Assembly (NCBI GenBank): GCA_009746045.1
Contig: RPFO01000809.1
Location: 25,001 to 60,055, forward strand
Direction of reading: 5' to 3'
Origin: Mesostigma viride
Lineage: Eukaryota; Streptophyta; Mesostigmatophyceae; Mesostigmatales; Mesostigmataceae
Length of the DNA: 35,055 bases
Positions 27,412 to 35,055 of this stretch are shown piece after piece. Under the pieces are notes generated by a model. The model was not told where the DNA came from and searched no databases. It worked only from the letters and a program-made list of their open reading frames with translations. The stretch's first letter is position 1. Each line of letters starts with the position of its first letter. A program made the translations under genes and the position numbers.

Positions 27412-29769
27412 TCAGCGGACGGGGCACGCGCCCCCCGCGCACTCGACCACGTCGATCATCTCGTCACTGTGGAAAACTCCGTCGTATTCGACGGCCGAAA
27501 TGCGCGCAACGTACTCGTCGTACGCGGCCTTGCTCACGACCTCCTGCGGCAGGTAGACGTACCCCAGGTCCTTGGCGGTCTTGGTGGGATCGGCGCGGTA
27601 GAGGAACGACACGCCGACGTACGCGTCCCAGTTGCGGACTAGCCAGGACACGATCGCGGGGACCTCCTTGGGGTCGTAGGACACGGTGCAGCTGACGTTC
27701 TGGTCGCACCAGTTGTTCATGAGGGTCTTGTACCTCTCCAGTTGGTCCACGGCCGTCTCGGCGTTGACCTCGATCTCCTCGGTCGTCCCGTCGGCGCGCG
27801 TGACGGTTTTCTTCGCGAAGGGCACGTTGGCGTACGAGATCGGGAACGTCACGAGGACCGACTCGGATTCGAACGGCTTGTCGAAGACGCGGTATCCGGC
27901 GACGCGGAACCGCTCGACGATCGGGTCGTGGCGCGAGAACGTCACGTTGTTGAAGATGTACTTGCCGAGGGGTTTGTGAACGCCCTCGGGGACCTCGCCC
28001 CATTGGGCCGTGGACATGATCTTGGACAACGTGCCGGAGGGCTTGATGCACGTGACGTTCTTCGGGTACGGAAGCTTGAGTTCCTCCGCCATCGAGTACG
28101 CGGCGTGGGTGGCGATGTTTCGCATCCTCCTGAAATCGTACGGCTGCAGGTCGGGCCTCGCCACGATCCCGGTGAGCCCCACGCCGCAAAGGCGGAGGAA
28201 TTGATTCGACAGGTGCCATGCCTCTTGCAGGATCTCGTCCCTGAGGTCGACGTTGGTCTGTCGGTAGTTCATGCGGCCGGCGAGGACGAGCGCGCGCTCC
28301 AGTCCGGCCTTGTTGCCCTCCTTGAACGCGGCGATGTTGACCTCGGTCAGATTGCAGAAAGACTTGTTCGCCAAGAGGATCTCGCCTGCGGCATCAAGGG
28401 CGGCAAGGTCCGACATGTGACGCGTGACAGTATTAGTTTTGTGGCAATGCGACGATCGGGAACGAGACAGAGAGGTGTACGCGACAAGGGATACGGCTCG
28501 GTTTGTTCACATACCGCACGGGTTGCAGCCCCGCGTCCAGGGCGCCCGCTTCCTGGCGGCCTCCAGGTTGAACAGGCCGGGCTCGGACCCCCCTCCCTCC
28601 TGGATGATCTCGAACAGCTCCTCGACCTGCTCGACGGACGGCGCGGTCTGGAAAACGAGGCTGTTGTTCGACTGCTGGCGGTGCGCGTTGTTCACCCAGA
28701 AGTCTTTCTTGGCCGTCGCGAACTCCCGCCACTCGGAGTCTCCGTAATCGCACAACGCGATCTCCGCCGAACGGCGGCTGGACAGCATCGTGCCCAGGAG
28801 GTTGACGATGTCCAGGATGTCCATCTTCGTCAGCAGCTGGTCGGCGCGCGTGGACATGATCTCGGAGATCTTCTTGAACGCGTTCGCGATCTGCGCGTCC
28901 CCGGAACACCGCCATTTATACCCTTTGAGGAGGGTCCCGGGCGGGCGGATCTCGCTAAAGTCGAGCACGAGCTTGGCGGCCGGGTACTTTCCCGCCATCA
29001 GCTTGCCGACCGCCTTCGCCCACGCGACGGCCGAGTCGCCCACGGATATCGTCCACGTCCTCGTGTCCGGGTCCCACGTCTCCCTGTTGGACTCGCGCCC
29101 TCCGCCCGTCGCGCGCGTCGATCGGACCACCTCGATCGTCGGGATGGCGCACGCGAACCCGTTCAGCGTTCCGGTGACCGGCTTGAACCCGACCCTGTGG
29201 GCGCGCACGGTTGGGATCGGACGTGAATGCTACGGGTGAGTATTGGCAACCCATCAACACGGTGATCGTCAGAGGCGACGGACAAACAAACGGTCGGACA
29301 CTTGTCCGCTCAACAGCGCGCGAACTTACCCGCATCCCTGCAGCAGCAGCCACAGGACGTCCACGAGGTCGTACACGGTCTCCACGATCGTGAACGAACA
29401 GTTGTACATGCAACTTTCCCTCCTCCGGCTCAACTCCGTGCCGCCCAGGAAGAGCGTGCGGCCGGCCGGGGCGATGTACCGATGCAGAATGTGCTCTCGC
29501 AGGTCCTCCAGCTCCCGGAACTCCCGCTCCTCCAGCGGCGACCCCTTCGCGCGCACCCACAGCCACTCCTGGTGGCGGATGACGCGGTCCACGACCTGGT
29601 CCCACCGCTCCAGGTGCACGTCGTCCTCCAGGGGGCGGTGGTACGTTCGCAGACAGATCGCCATCGCCCGATCCGTCGGGTTCGTCGGCTCGAGCGCCAT
29701 CTTGGACGAGGCGGCGGACTTCGCGGTGCCGCCGGACATCGGGAGGGGTATATCGGTAGGTTGGGACAT
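27412..29769 (-). CDS. Adenosylcobalamin-dependent (class II, monomeric) ribonucleotide reductase, three exons
   Basis: Exons 29330-29769, 29194-28515 and 28385-27412 join in phase into 697 codons plus TGA, close to the ~739 residues of the Lactobacillus leichmannii enzyme. It reduces ribonucleoside triphosphates to deoxynucleotides using coenzyme B12 to make a thiyl radical, without a small subunit. Key residues line up: YNC with Cys124, NPCGE with Cys373 and Glu375 (thiyl radical and catalytic acid), FCN with Cys384, and the C-terminal shuttle pair in ECAGGACPVR (Cys689, Cys694). The block SIRPYG-like DFSEIRPPG and SSRRSAEIAL are also typical. The two joins fall inside conserved blocks (GCG|VGF and NPCG|EIL), and both gaps have GT...AG borders. 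The reading frame is otherwise intact. Confidence 0.93.
28386..28514 (-). other. Spliceosomal-type intron 2 of the ribonucleotide reductase gene (129 bp)
   Basis: Minus strand: donor CG|GTATGTG, acceptor GATGCCGCAG|GC, and a branch-like ACTAATAC about 40-50 bp before the acceptor. Removal restores the catalytic NPCGE block, which the unspliced frames interrupt. Confidence 0.88.
29195..29329 (-). other. Spliceosomal-type intron 1 of the ribonucleotide reductase gene (135 bp)
   Basis: Minus strand: donor TGCGG|GTAAGT, acceptor GCGCCCACAG|GG. The in-frame stop (TAA of the donor) is removed, and the join reads GCGVGFKP, matching the conserved GGGVGF block of class II enzymes. A CTCTGAC string is a possible branch point. 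Confidence 0.9.
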
Positions 29770-29829
29770 TTGTGCGCGTCCGAACGCGTCTCAAGAAATA
29801 TCCGCCGTGTTAGGTAAGTACGCGCGGAA
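29770..29829. promoter_or_regulatory. 60-bp divergent promoter between the reductase and a fibre gene
   Basis: The only AT-rich element is GAAATATCC / GGATATTTC, roughly central, which could serve both directions. The gap is too short for two separate promoters. Confidence 0.4.
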
Positions 29830-32342
29830 ATGGGCGATGTCCTGAAGAACCTCGGGACGTGCAAGGCCAGGAAACTCTACGCCAACGAGCTGTGGTCCGG
29901 CGATGGACTCACGGACGCGAAGAATGTCCTTCTCGTGGGCCACACCAACGTCGACCTGCTGCCGAACAAGGAGAACAACAGCGCCATCGGGGCGGTCTCG
30001 CAGATAAACAAGTCCACGCATCGTGTCAACGTCCACGGCGATCTGGCCGTCCACGGGGATTTGGTGAACAACGGCCGGATCACGACCACGTCGACGGGGT
30101 TGGAAGTCGCTCCGGCACGTGGCGCGGTACGACTGGCGGGGTATACCGACATCGACATGGTACCGAACAGGGAGAACGGGAGCGACGTCGGATCGATATC
30201 CCAGGTGAACAAGGCCACGCACAGGGTCAACGTGCACGGGGACCTGGCCGTACACGACGACCTGCTCGCGTCCGACGTCAAATCGCTCGGATCGACCCTG
30301 CGGCTGTCCGGGACCTCGGACGTCGCCGTCGACTCGGACCTCGTTGTGACCGCGACCGGCGGGGGCAAAGGCGTGATCTCCTCGTCCGTCGGAGATATAG
30401 AATTGCGGCCCGCGAGCGGCACCGTGAAGGTCGTCGGCAACGTGGAGATCGCCGGATTGGTGTCGAGCGTCACGATCAACGCGGTCACGAACGAGGTGGA
30501 GGACACGACCCTCTCCCTCGCGAACCCCGCCCACGCCTTGGTCGCTCATTGGCCGTTCGACGGGGACTCGCTCGTCGACGTGGCGGGGTCGGCGATCGCG
30601 ATGACCGTGGAAGGAGGGGCGATCCTCGGCGGGCAGTTCAAGACCTCCGTCGACGGGGTCGGCACGGCCTCCGTGGCCAACGCGGCGTTCCCGTCCGTCA
30701 CGGAGTCCTTCGACGTGGGGTTCAACGTCACGTTCGTGGACGGTCTCCCCATCTCCGGGAGGGGCGTCGCGCGGTACGGACATGTGACGGACGAGGCCCA
30801 ATCCTTCACTCTTTCCCTGGCGAACGCCGCGAGTTTCCAGGTGACCGGAGGGGGGCGGACCCCGTCATTGGCGCGTTCTTGTTCGCGACGAACGTGCCGT
30901 ATGCGTTCCGGATCGTCCGCGAGTACGACGCGGTCGACCCGCACCTGTCCACCGTGAAGGTGTACGTGAACAACGTGATCCGGGCGTCCGCGACGGGGGG
31001 CACGTCGCTCGCGGTCACCGCGATCCCGTCCCTCCCCTCGCTCGTTCTCGGCGACGTCCAGGATCTCGGACTCGGACACGAGGTGCGAGTGGACAACATC
31101 AAGATCCAAATCCCCACACCGCCGACGAACGCCTACGCGGACGGGGCGGGGATCCGGATCGAGGGGGACGGGAAGGTGGACTCGGTGGCGGCCCCTCGCG
31201 CCATCACGTGGAGGAAGGGCGACGTGCAAGAGGCCGGGGACCACACGGGGGCGTATTGGCACTTCGAGGGCGGTCAGCTCGTGTTCTCGCGCCTGGTCGC
31301 TTCGGCGTCTCGCAAGGCGCCCGGGACCGACATCCTGCTGAGTTCGCTCCCGGACGGCGCGGCCGAGACGCATCACTACCCCTTAAACACTTCCTCGGCC
31401 CGCGTGGGTCAGCCGACCTTCCTTTCGAACCACGGGCCCGGGGAGTTCGACGACCAGACGGACCGCGTGTGGAAGTCCAAATTCGACACGGCCACGACCG
31501 CGTCGTACGTGTCCGCGTCCCACGCGTCCATGAAGTACCGCGGAGGACGGAACCACGCGGTTGCGACGGTCACGGTGAAACCCAAGACGTCCCTCGGCGC
31601 GTGCACGGGCGCGGGCTACCCTTTCGCGCGCAACACGTCCGTCGCGACGATTGCCGCGAGTCCGTCGGGCACTCTCGAACTGTTCGCGTTCGGTTCCCTC
31701 TCGACCCCCGGCGAGCACGTCCGCGTGTGGGTGTTCAAGGGCGGCGCCCTGCTGGCGTCCAACGGTCTGGTCTACGCGGAGACCTCTTCCCCCGTGGTGG
31801 CGTCGCGCGAGTTCCAGCTGGGCGTGGGGATCGGCGTGAGCGGGACCGACGGCGCGGTCGTGCTGTACGTCAACGGCGTCCCGCAGACCCTTTCCGCCGC
31901 GAAACTCCTGAGCGATGAGTCGGCAGGCGCGCAGACGTGGGACGTCACGCTGGGCCTCACGGAAACGGTGGCGGTCCGTCTGGGGTCGCCCGCGTACGGG
32001 AGCGGGGAGAAGCCGATCGACGTGTGGTACAAGAACCTGCGACTCGTGGACACGAACCACGCGAGTTTCCAAGGGGTGGCGGGGAGTGCCGAGCGGAACG
32101 CGCAGATCTCCAACACGCAGTTGTACCGGTACGCGGACGAGTACGCCGACGCGCCGATCCCCGTGAGCTACAATTTCCGGATCGCGGACGACGAGAGTCT
32201 CCAGATCGTGAAGACGCGCGGCTCGGCCAGCACGATCACGATCCTCGGTAACCCTGTGCCTCACGGGTCCGTGCACTCGAACGAGCTCGGTTCGATCACG
32301 GACGCGGCGGCGGACCTGGTGGCCGAGATGTGGAATTATTGA
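29830..32342 (+). CDS. Fibre-like protein with repeated N-terminal units and LamG-like domains, one frameshift
   Basis: About 837 residues if one base is missing in the six-G run at 30850-30855, where the frame changes. The N-terminus has two copies of a unit built on INKSTHRVNVHGDLAVHGDL, each preceded by a (D/N)xxPN(K/R)EN(N/G)S block, which resembles repeated shaft sequences of phage-type fibres. A LamG/concanavalin-A-like domain follows (ALVAHWPFDGDSLVDVAGSA), then a second beta-rich half with LELFAFGSLSTPGEHVRVWV and VVLYVNGVPQTL typical of such folds. It ends SNELGSITDAAADLVAEMW. Role: probably a virion surface fibre. It is transcribed away from the reductase gene. Confidence 0.72.
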
Positions 32343-32390
32343 GTCGAGCTAAGGCTGGCGTCCGATACGCATTTTTTTTCTGGGCGATAA

Positions 32391-32400
32391 CTATAACACG
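32391..32400 (+). promoter_or_regulatory. TATA-like box before the gene at 32414
   Basis: CTATAACACG lies about 17-22 bp before the ATG in a short 71-bp gap that also holds a run of eight T. Confidence 0.45.
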
Positions 32401-32413
32401 ACGCGCGACCCGA

Positions 32414-32692
32414 ATGGCCATCCAGATCACGCTCGACGCGTACTACATGAGCGCCCTCGCCGCGATCATCCTCTTCCACACCTACACGAGTCACACCTAC
32501 TTGAAGAAGGTCACCCGCTGCCGTTCGACCGACTGGCGGTGCTGGTGGACGCAGTACGGGATGTTCTCGGTCGGTCTCGTGTCCGCCGCGGGCCTCGCGT
32601 ACCTCGCGTGGAAGGACTCCAGGACGGGTCTCGGGTCTCCCACTCCCATCGCGTCCGCTCTCCAGCTCGTGGGCGGGGGTAGAGCCGCGTAG
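32414..32692 (+). CDS. Small two-helix membrane protein
   Basis: 92 residues from the ATG at 32414. Hydrophobic helices lie at about 8-24 (AYYMSALAAIILFHTY) and 48-66 (GMFSVGLVSAAGLAYLAW), separated by a basic, cysteine-containing loop (KKVTRCRSTDWRCWW). The last 25 residues are polar and glycine-rich. Probably a membrane or virion-membrane protein. No family is recognised. The next gene, also a membrane protein, starts 42 bp downstream on the same strand. Confidence 0.6.
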   Translation: MAIQITLDAYYMSALAAIILFHTYTSHTYLKKVTRCRSTDWRCWWTQYGMFSVGLVSAAGLAYLAWKDSRTGLGSPTPIASALQLVGGGRAA

Positions 32693-32734
32693 AAATATGT
32701 CACCCTTCCTGTATCTAGCTAGCCGGCCTGCGCG

Positions 32735-33124
32735 ATGGCGCCTCGATGGGTGGTGACTTTGGCGACGTGGGCCACCGCCTTCGCCGCGGCCTTGTGGGCG
32801 CTGTACTATGTCATGAGTCGAGCCGCGGAGGGACTGGCGAGACTGCTGTGCGTCCTCACCCTCCGCGGTGCCTCGGACGAGTGCGTCGAGCGGATGAGAC
32901 GCAAGATCGAGGCGTTGTCGCGCCATTTGGACGCGATCCTCGGCGTTTTGGTGTCCGGGTTCATCGCGCTCAAGGGGTTCAAGTTCCTCCGCCGCGGCGA
33001 GACGCGCGCCGGGCTCTCCAGCGATACCGATCGGGTGCCGGAGCCGGCGAACGATGCGCGCGAACGGAGGCCGGAGGGGCGCGAGATGCCGCGGTTCAGG
33101 GACATGATTCGTCACGGGATCTAG
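32735..33124 (+). CDS. Small membrane protein with two hydrophobic helices and a basic tail
   Basis: 129 residues. Hydrophobic segments at about 5-25 (WVVTLATWATAFAAALWALY) and 64-80 (HLDAILGVLVSGFIALKG) flank a helical, charged loop (SDECVERMRRKIEALS). The C-terminal 45 residues are highly charged (RERRPEGREMPRFRDMIR). No known family. It converges with another membrane protein gene, and both probably share the 3'-end signals at 33186-33215. Confidence 0.6.
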   Translation: MAPRWVVTLATWATAFAAALWALYYVMSRAAEGLARLLCVLTLRGASDECVERMRRKIEALSRHLDAILGVLVSGFIALKGFKFLRRGETRAGLSSDTDRVPEPANDARERRPEGREMPRFRDMIRHGI

Positions 33125-33185
33125 CTTTCCTTGGGATTCCTTGAACCGTTAATTCGTTTCGGTCGGTCACGAGTGAATGTTCGCA

Positions 33186-33215
33186 ATCGTATTTTATTAT
33201 GTACGCAATAAAATC
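33186..33215. terminator. Bidirectional 3'-end signals between convergent genes
   Basis: TTTATT at 33193-33198 (AATAAA on the minus strand) and AATAAA at 33207-33212 on the plus strand lie back to back in the gap between the stops at 33124 and 33227. Confidence 0.6.
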
Positions 33216-33226
33216 CATCATCCTAC

Positions 33227-33577
33227 TCAATTTCGTTTCGTCCACGAGGACGCAGTGTACATCAGGAAACTAGGCAGTCTCCATAGCAGTTGCAGGATCC
33301 CTCGCAATACGAGGTATCCGAGGTACCACACGAGCATCACGCGCACCAGCGTGTGCAGACTCTCGAATCTCGACGCGATCACGTCCGAGCACCGGGACGG
33401 GTTCTCCCTCCATATGTCGGATGACGTGCGCGTCATCTCGGAGCAGATATCCGACTCCTCCATCCCCATCCAGAACCCCATCTCCCCGAACTTCGGGCCT
33501 TTCATGAAAAGGTCTCGGAGGGGCGTCACGACCACCGCGACGTACAACCAGGCGAACGCGCTTACCACCGCGTCCAT
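33227..33577 (-). CDS. Small two-helix membrane protein
   Basis: 116 residues starting MDAVVSAFAWLYVAVVV. Hydrophobic helices lie at about 5-20 and 78-98 (RVMLVWYLGYLVLRGILQLL), separated by a charged loop with several Met and Glu (GFWMGMEESDICSEMTR). No signal peptidase site or known family is evident. It is the third small membrane protein in 1.2 kb, which suggests a membrane-related module. Its start is about 60 bp from the stop of the NFFRW-motif gene on the same strand. Confidence 0.6.
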   Translation of the reverse strand: MDAVVSAFAWLYVAVVVTPLRDLFMKGPKFGEMGFWMGMEESDICSEMTRTSSDIWRENPSRCSDVIASRFESLHTLVRVMLVWYLGYLVLRGILQLLWRLPSFLMYTASSWTKRN

Positions 33578-33635
33578 CCCGGGCCTTCTTCAGAGTACGG
33601 AGCAGAAGAATAATTCGAGCGACCGCGTCCCAGAA

Positions 33636-34247
33636 TCATTTGAAACGCACGACGAACTTCTTCTTGAACCGTTTCACGCGAGGCTTGATGATGGCGGCCA
33701 GGTCCGAGGACTTGCACCTCCTCTTGGTCCTCCCGCCTCCGCCGCCCTCTTGCTTTCGGCACTTGCACTTGGGCAGGTCTCTCCGTATGCTGTCCTGGTT
33801 CCGGATGGCGTAGTCGACCACGCCGTTCGTGATCGCCCAGCGGAAGAAGTTCATCTGGCCGGGTGTTGTCTCGATCTTCTTGTCGCCGTTCTCGAGCACG
33901 GTCTTCTTCCGACGCGCGAACGGGTCGAACATGCGTTTCGAGTAGAAGTCGAGGTGCTCCCGGTACGACATGTACAGGTTCAGGGGCGCGGTCTCCTCGG
34001 ACAGCTCGTACTCGACGGCCTTGTTGCGCGCGTAGTTCGTGACCAGCCACTCGATCACGCGAAGGGACGGGACGTCGCTGTCCCGCTGTCCGTCGCGGTG
34101 CGTGAGCTTTTCCAGGACGTCGAAGTTGCGATCGTCCCTATAAAACCGCTGGAGCGACCGCTCGAGCAGACGCATGGCTGGGGGCGGGCGTCCGGACATC
34201 GTCGCGTCCCGGGCGTCCCGGATGTCCCGGGCGTCCGACGAGGACAT
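33636..34247 (-). CDS. Conserved giant-virus-type protein of unknown function (NFFRW motif)
   Basis: 203 residues from the first ATG; starts at residues 17 or 25 are also possible, since the first 16 residues are a low-complexity RDIRDARDA string. Core features: SLRVIEWLVTNYARNKAVEY, NLYMSYREHLDFYSKRMFDP then FARR, and TTPGQMNFFRWAITNGVVDY. These blocks (a W-x-V-T-N-Y segment, FDPF-R, and TT-x-x-Q-x-NFF-x-W) recall a small protein widespread in nucleocytoplasmic large DNA viruses whose role I cannot name. The tail is cysteine- and lysine-rich (KCKCRKQEGGGGG) and could bind nucleic acid. It diverges from the capping-like gene. The family link comes from motif memory and needs a profile search. 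Confidence 0.65.
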   Translation of the reverse strand: MSSSDARDIRDARDATMSGRPPPAMRLLERSLQRFYRDDRNFDVLEKLTHRDGQRDSDVPSLRVIEWLVTNYARNKAVEYELSEETAPLNLYMSYREHLDFYSKRMFDPFARRKKTVLENGDKKIETTPGQMNFFRWAITNGVVDYAIRNQDSIRRDLPKCKCRKQEGGGGGRTKRRCKSSDLAAIIKPRVKRFKKKFVVRFK

Positions 34248-34360
34248 GGAGAGTGTCTCGATCGTTTCACGGGTGCGAAGGCGCGTTCGTCACGGTTCGG
34301 GGTGGGTCGGCGCGCCTTTATGCGTTCGGCGGCGCGCCGAAAACGGCATCGAAAGATTCT
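34248..34360. promoter_or_regulatory. Divergent promoter with shared TATA-like box in an inverted GGCGCGCC context
   Basis: GCCTTTATGCG (CGCATAAAGGC on the other strand) at about 34314-34325 is the only AT-rich box between the two divergent genes. GGCGCGCC occurs on both sides of it. Confidence 0.4.
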
Positions 34361-35055
34361 ATGCTTGATACGAGAGAAACTCGCCCTGTCGGAATGAACG
34401 AATCCCGACCGGCGTCGCGCCCCGTCTGGACGTGGATGACGCGGATCGCGTCCCCGCGCGAGAAATGCGACGTGACGCTCGCCGTTTCCGGTCTGTGTCG
34501 CACGGGGTCGACGCCGCGCCAGATGATCGTCAAGACGTACAACGTGCGCGGCCTCGTGAACGAGATCGGGTCGGCGCCGTACCTGGCGTGCGACTACGGC
34601 CCGGGCACGCACTGTCTCTTGGCGCTGGTGCGAGTGCGCGGGGGGCGGACCGTGTGCGCGCTCGTGCATTGGGACGGGACCGTCCAGATCGTGCGCATGC
34701 CCCCGTTCAAGACGAAGGTGTTCAAAGGCACGGTGCTCGAAGGCGTGTGCGTGCGCCAAGGGGTCCGGACCGCGTTCCGCGCGTTCGATTGTCTCGCGTC
34801 CGTGCGGCGGTGCTGATCGGTCGGCCCTACGCGGAACGTCTACGCGCGGCTCGCGAGGTCGCGGGGATGCATTTTCCGAAACCGTGCACGAACCTGTATA
34901 ACGAGATGACCTGCAATGCCAAGTCGTGGTGGAGAGCAATTCGGTCGCGGTGGCCGAGCATCTCAAGGGGCCGAACGTTCTCTTTATTCCGGACAATTCA
35001 GGGCAAGGCCGGACTACGCGCACGGCCAAAACATCGTGGCGCTGATGAACCAACC
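34361..35055 (+). CDS. Capping-enzyme-like nucleotidyltransferase domain, partial at the right edge, frameshifted, motif I lysine not seen
   Basis: Start taken at the ATG at 34361, about 40 bp after a TATA-like box; 34394 is an alternative. The order PYLACDYGPGTHCLLALV, CALVHWDGTVQIV, FKGTVLEGVCV and FRAFDCL (34784-34795) matches motifs I, IIIa-like, III and IV spacing of RNA capping guanylyltransferases and related nucleotidyltransferases, where the third block is normally LxGEL and the fourth FDxL. At motif I the usual KxDG lysine is absent in this reading. The frame stops at 34816, but one base more at GG 34806-34807 continues it with GRPYAERLRAAREVAG, as expected after FDxL. At least two further frame changes lie before the window ends. 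Role inferred: mRNA 5' capping, or a catalytically dead relative. Confidence 0.5.

Noticed and set aside
27412-29769. Three separate reductase fragments or a split pseudogene
   Set aside because: The three frames join in phase at canonical GT-AG sites and restore conserved blocks exactly, so one spliced gene is the simpler reading.
29812-29822. GTAAGT donor-like site just before the fibre gene start at 29830 (possible 5' intron)
   Set aside because: No matching acceptor with a better start codon is seen, and the ATG at 29830 opens directly into good fibre sequence.
18492-32342. Prokaryotic contamination or a phage, because of fibre motifs and a class II reductase
   Set aside because: The spliceosomal-type introns, AATAAA signals, TATA boxes and the joined retrotransposon all point to a eukaryotic setting; a chimeric assembly at 5-7 kb remains possible and is listed as a test.

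Overview
The window reads as a eukaryotic contig that carries part of a large DNA virus or virus-derived element. The eukaryotic setting rests on three things seen here. The left end has the 3' part of a non-LTR retrotransposon followed by dispersed repeats. One viral-side gene is interrupted by two GT-AG introns. Genes are preceded by TATA-like boxes and followed by AATAAA-like signals. A GC-rich protist or alga is a plausible host, but nothing in the window names it.

Layout. Positions 1-1386 hold a frameshifted retrotransposon C-terminus and its duplicated 3' tail. Positions 1387-5160 are AT-richer, with no convincing gene: TTAA microsatellites and at least three diverged repeat families. 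Positions 5160-6800 are a transition zone with two copies of a 76-bp palindrome, two copies of a 58-bp direct repeat and a trapped fragment holding pieces of two genes. Composition then becomes GC-rich. Positions 7375-8465 hold two small genes. Positions 8466-11030 have no gene I can support and are built from repeats: a 98-bp higher-order tandem, a large imperfect inverted repeat centred near 9.69 kb, and a direct repeat with exactly 500-bp offset. From 11.0 kb to the right edge genes are compact, on both strands, with short gaps, as in a nucleocytoplasmic-type DNA virus.

Recognisable functions. There is a D6/D11-type superfamily 2 helicase with a long proline-rich N-terminus. There is a complete adenosylcobalamin-dependent (class II, monomeric) ribonucleotide reductase, recovered as three exons. 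Four fibre or adhesin-like proteins surround it, two of them paralogues built from one shared N-terminal region, Big_12-like Ig repeats and concanavalin-A/LamG-like modules. There is a conserved giant-virus-type protein with an NFFRW motif. A capping-enzyme-like nucleotidyltransferase runs off the right end. Several small membrane proteins and virus-like unknowns fill the rest. No major capsid protein, packaging ATPase or DNA polymerase is visible, so the element is incomplete here.

How it may work together (inference): the helicase and capping-like protein would serve transcription, the reductase would supply deoxynucleotides, and the fibre cluster would mediate host attachment. Many genes need single-base corrections, mostly at short G/C runs. 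The same defect occurs in the retrotransposon, so most breaks are probably sequence errors and not decay.
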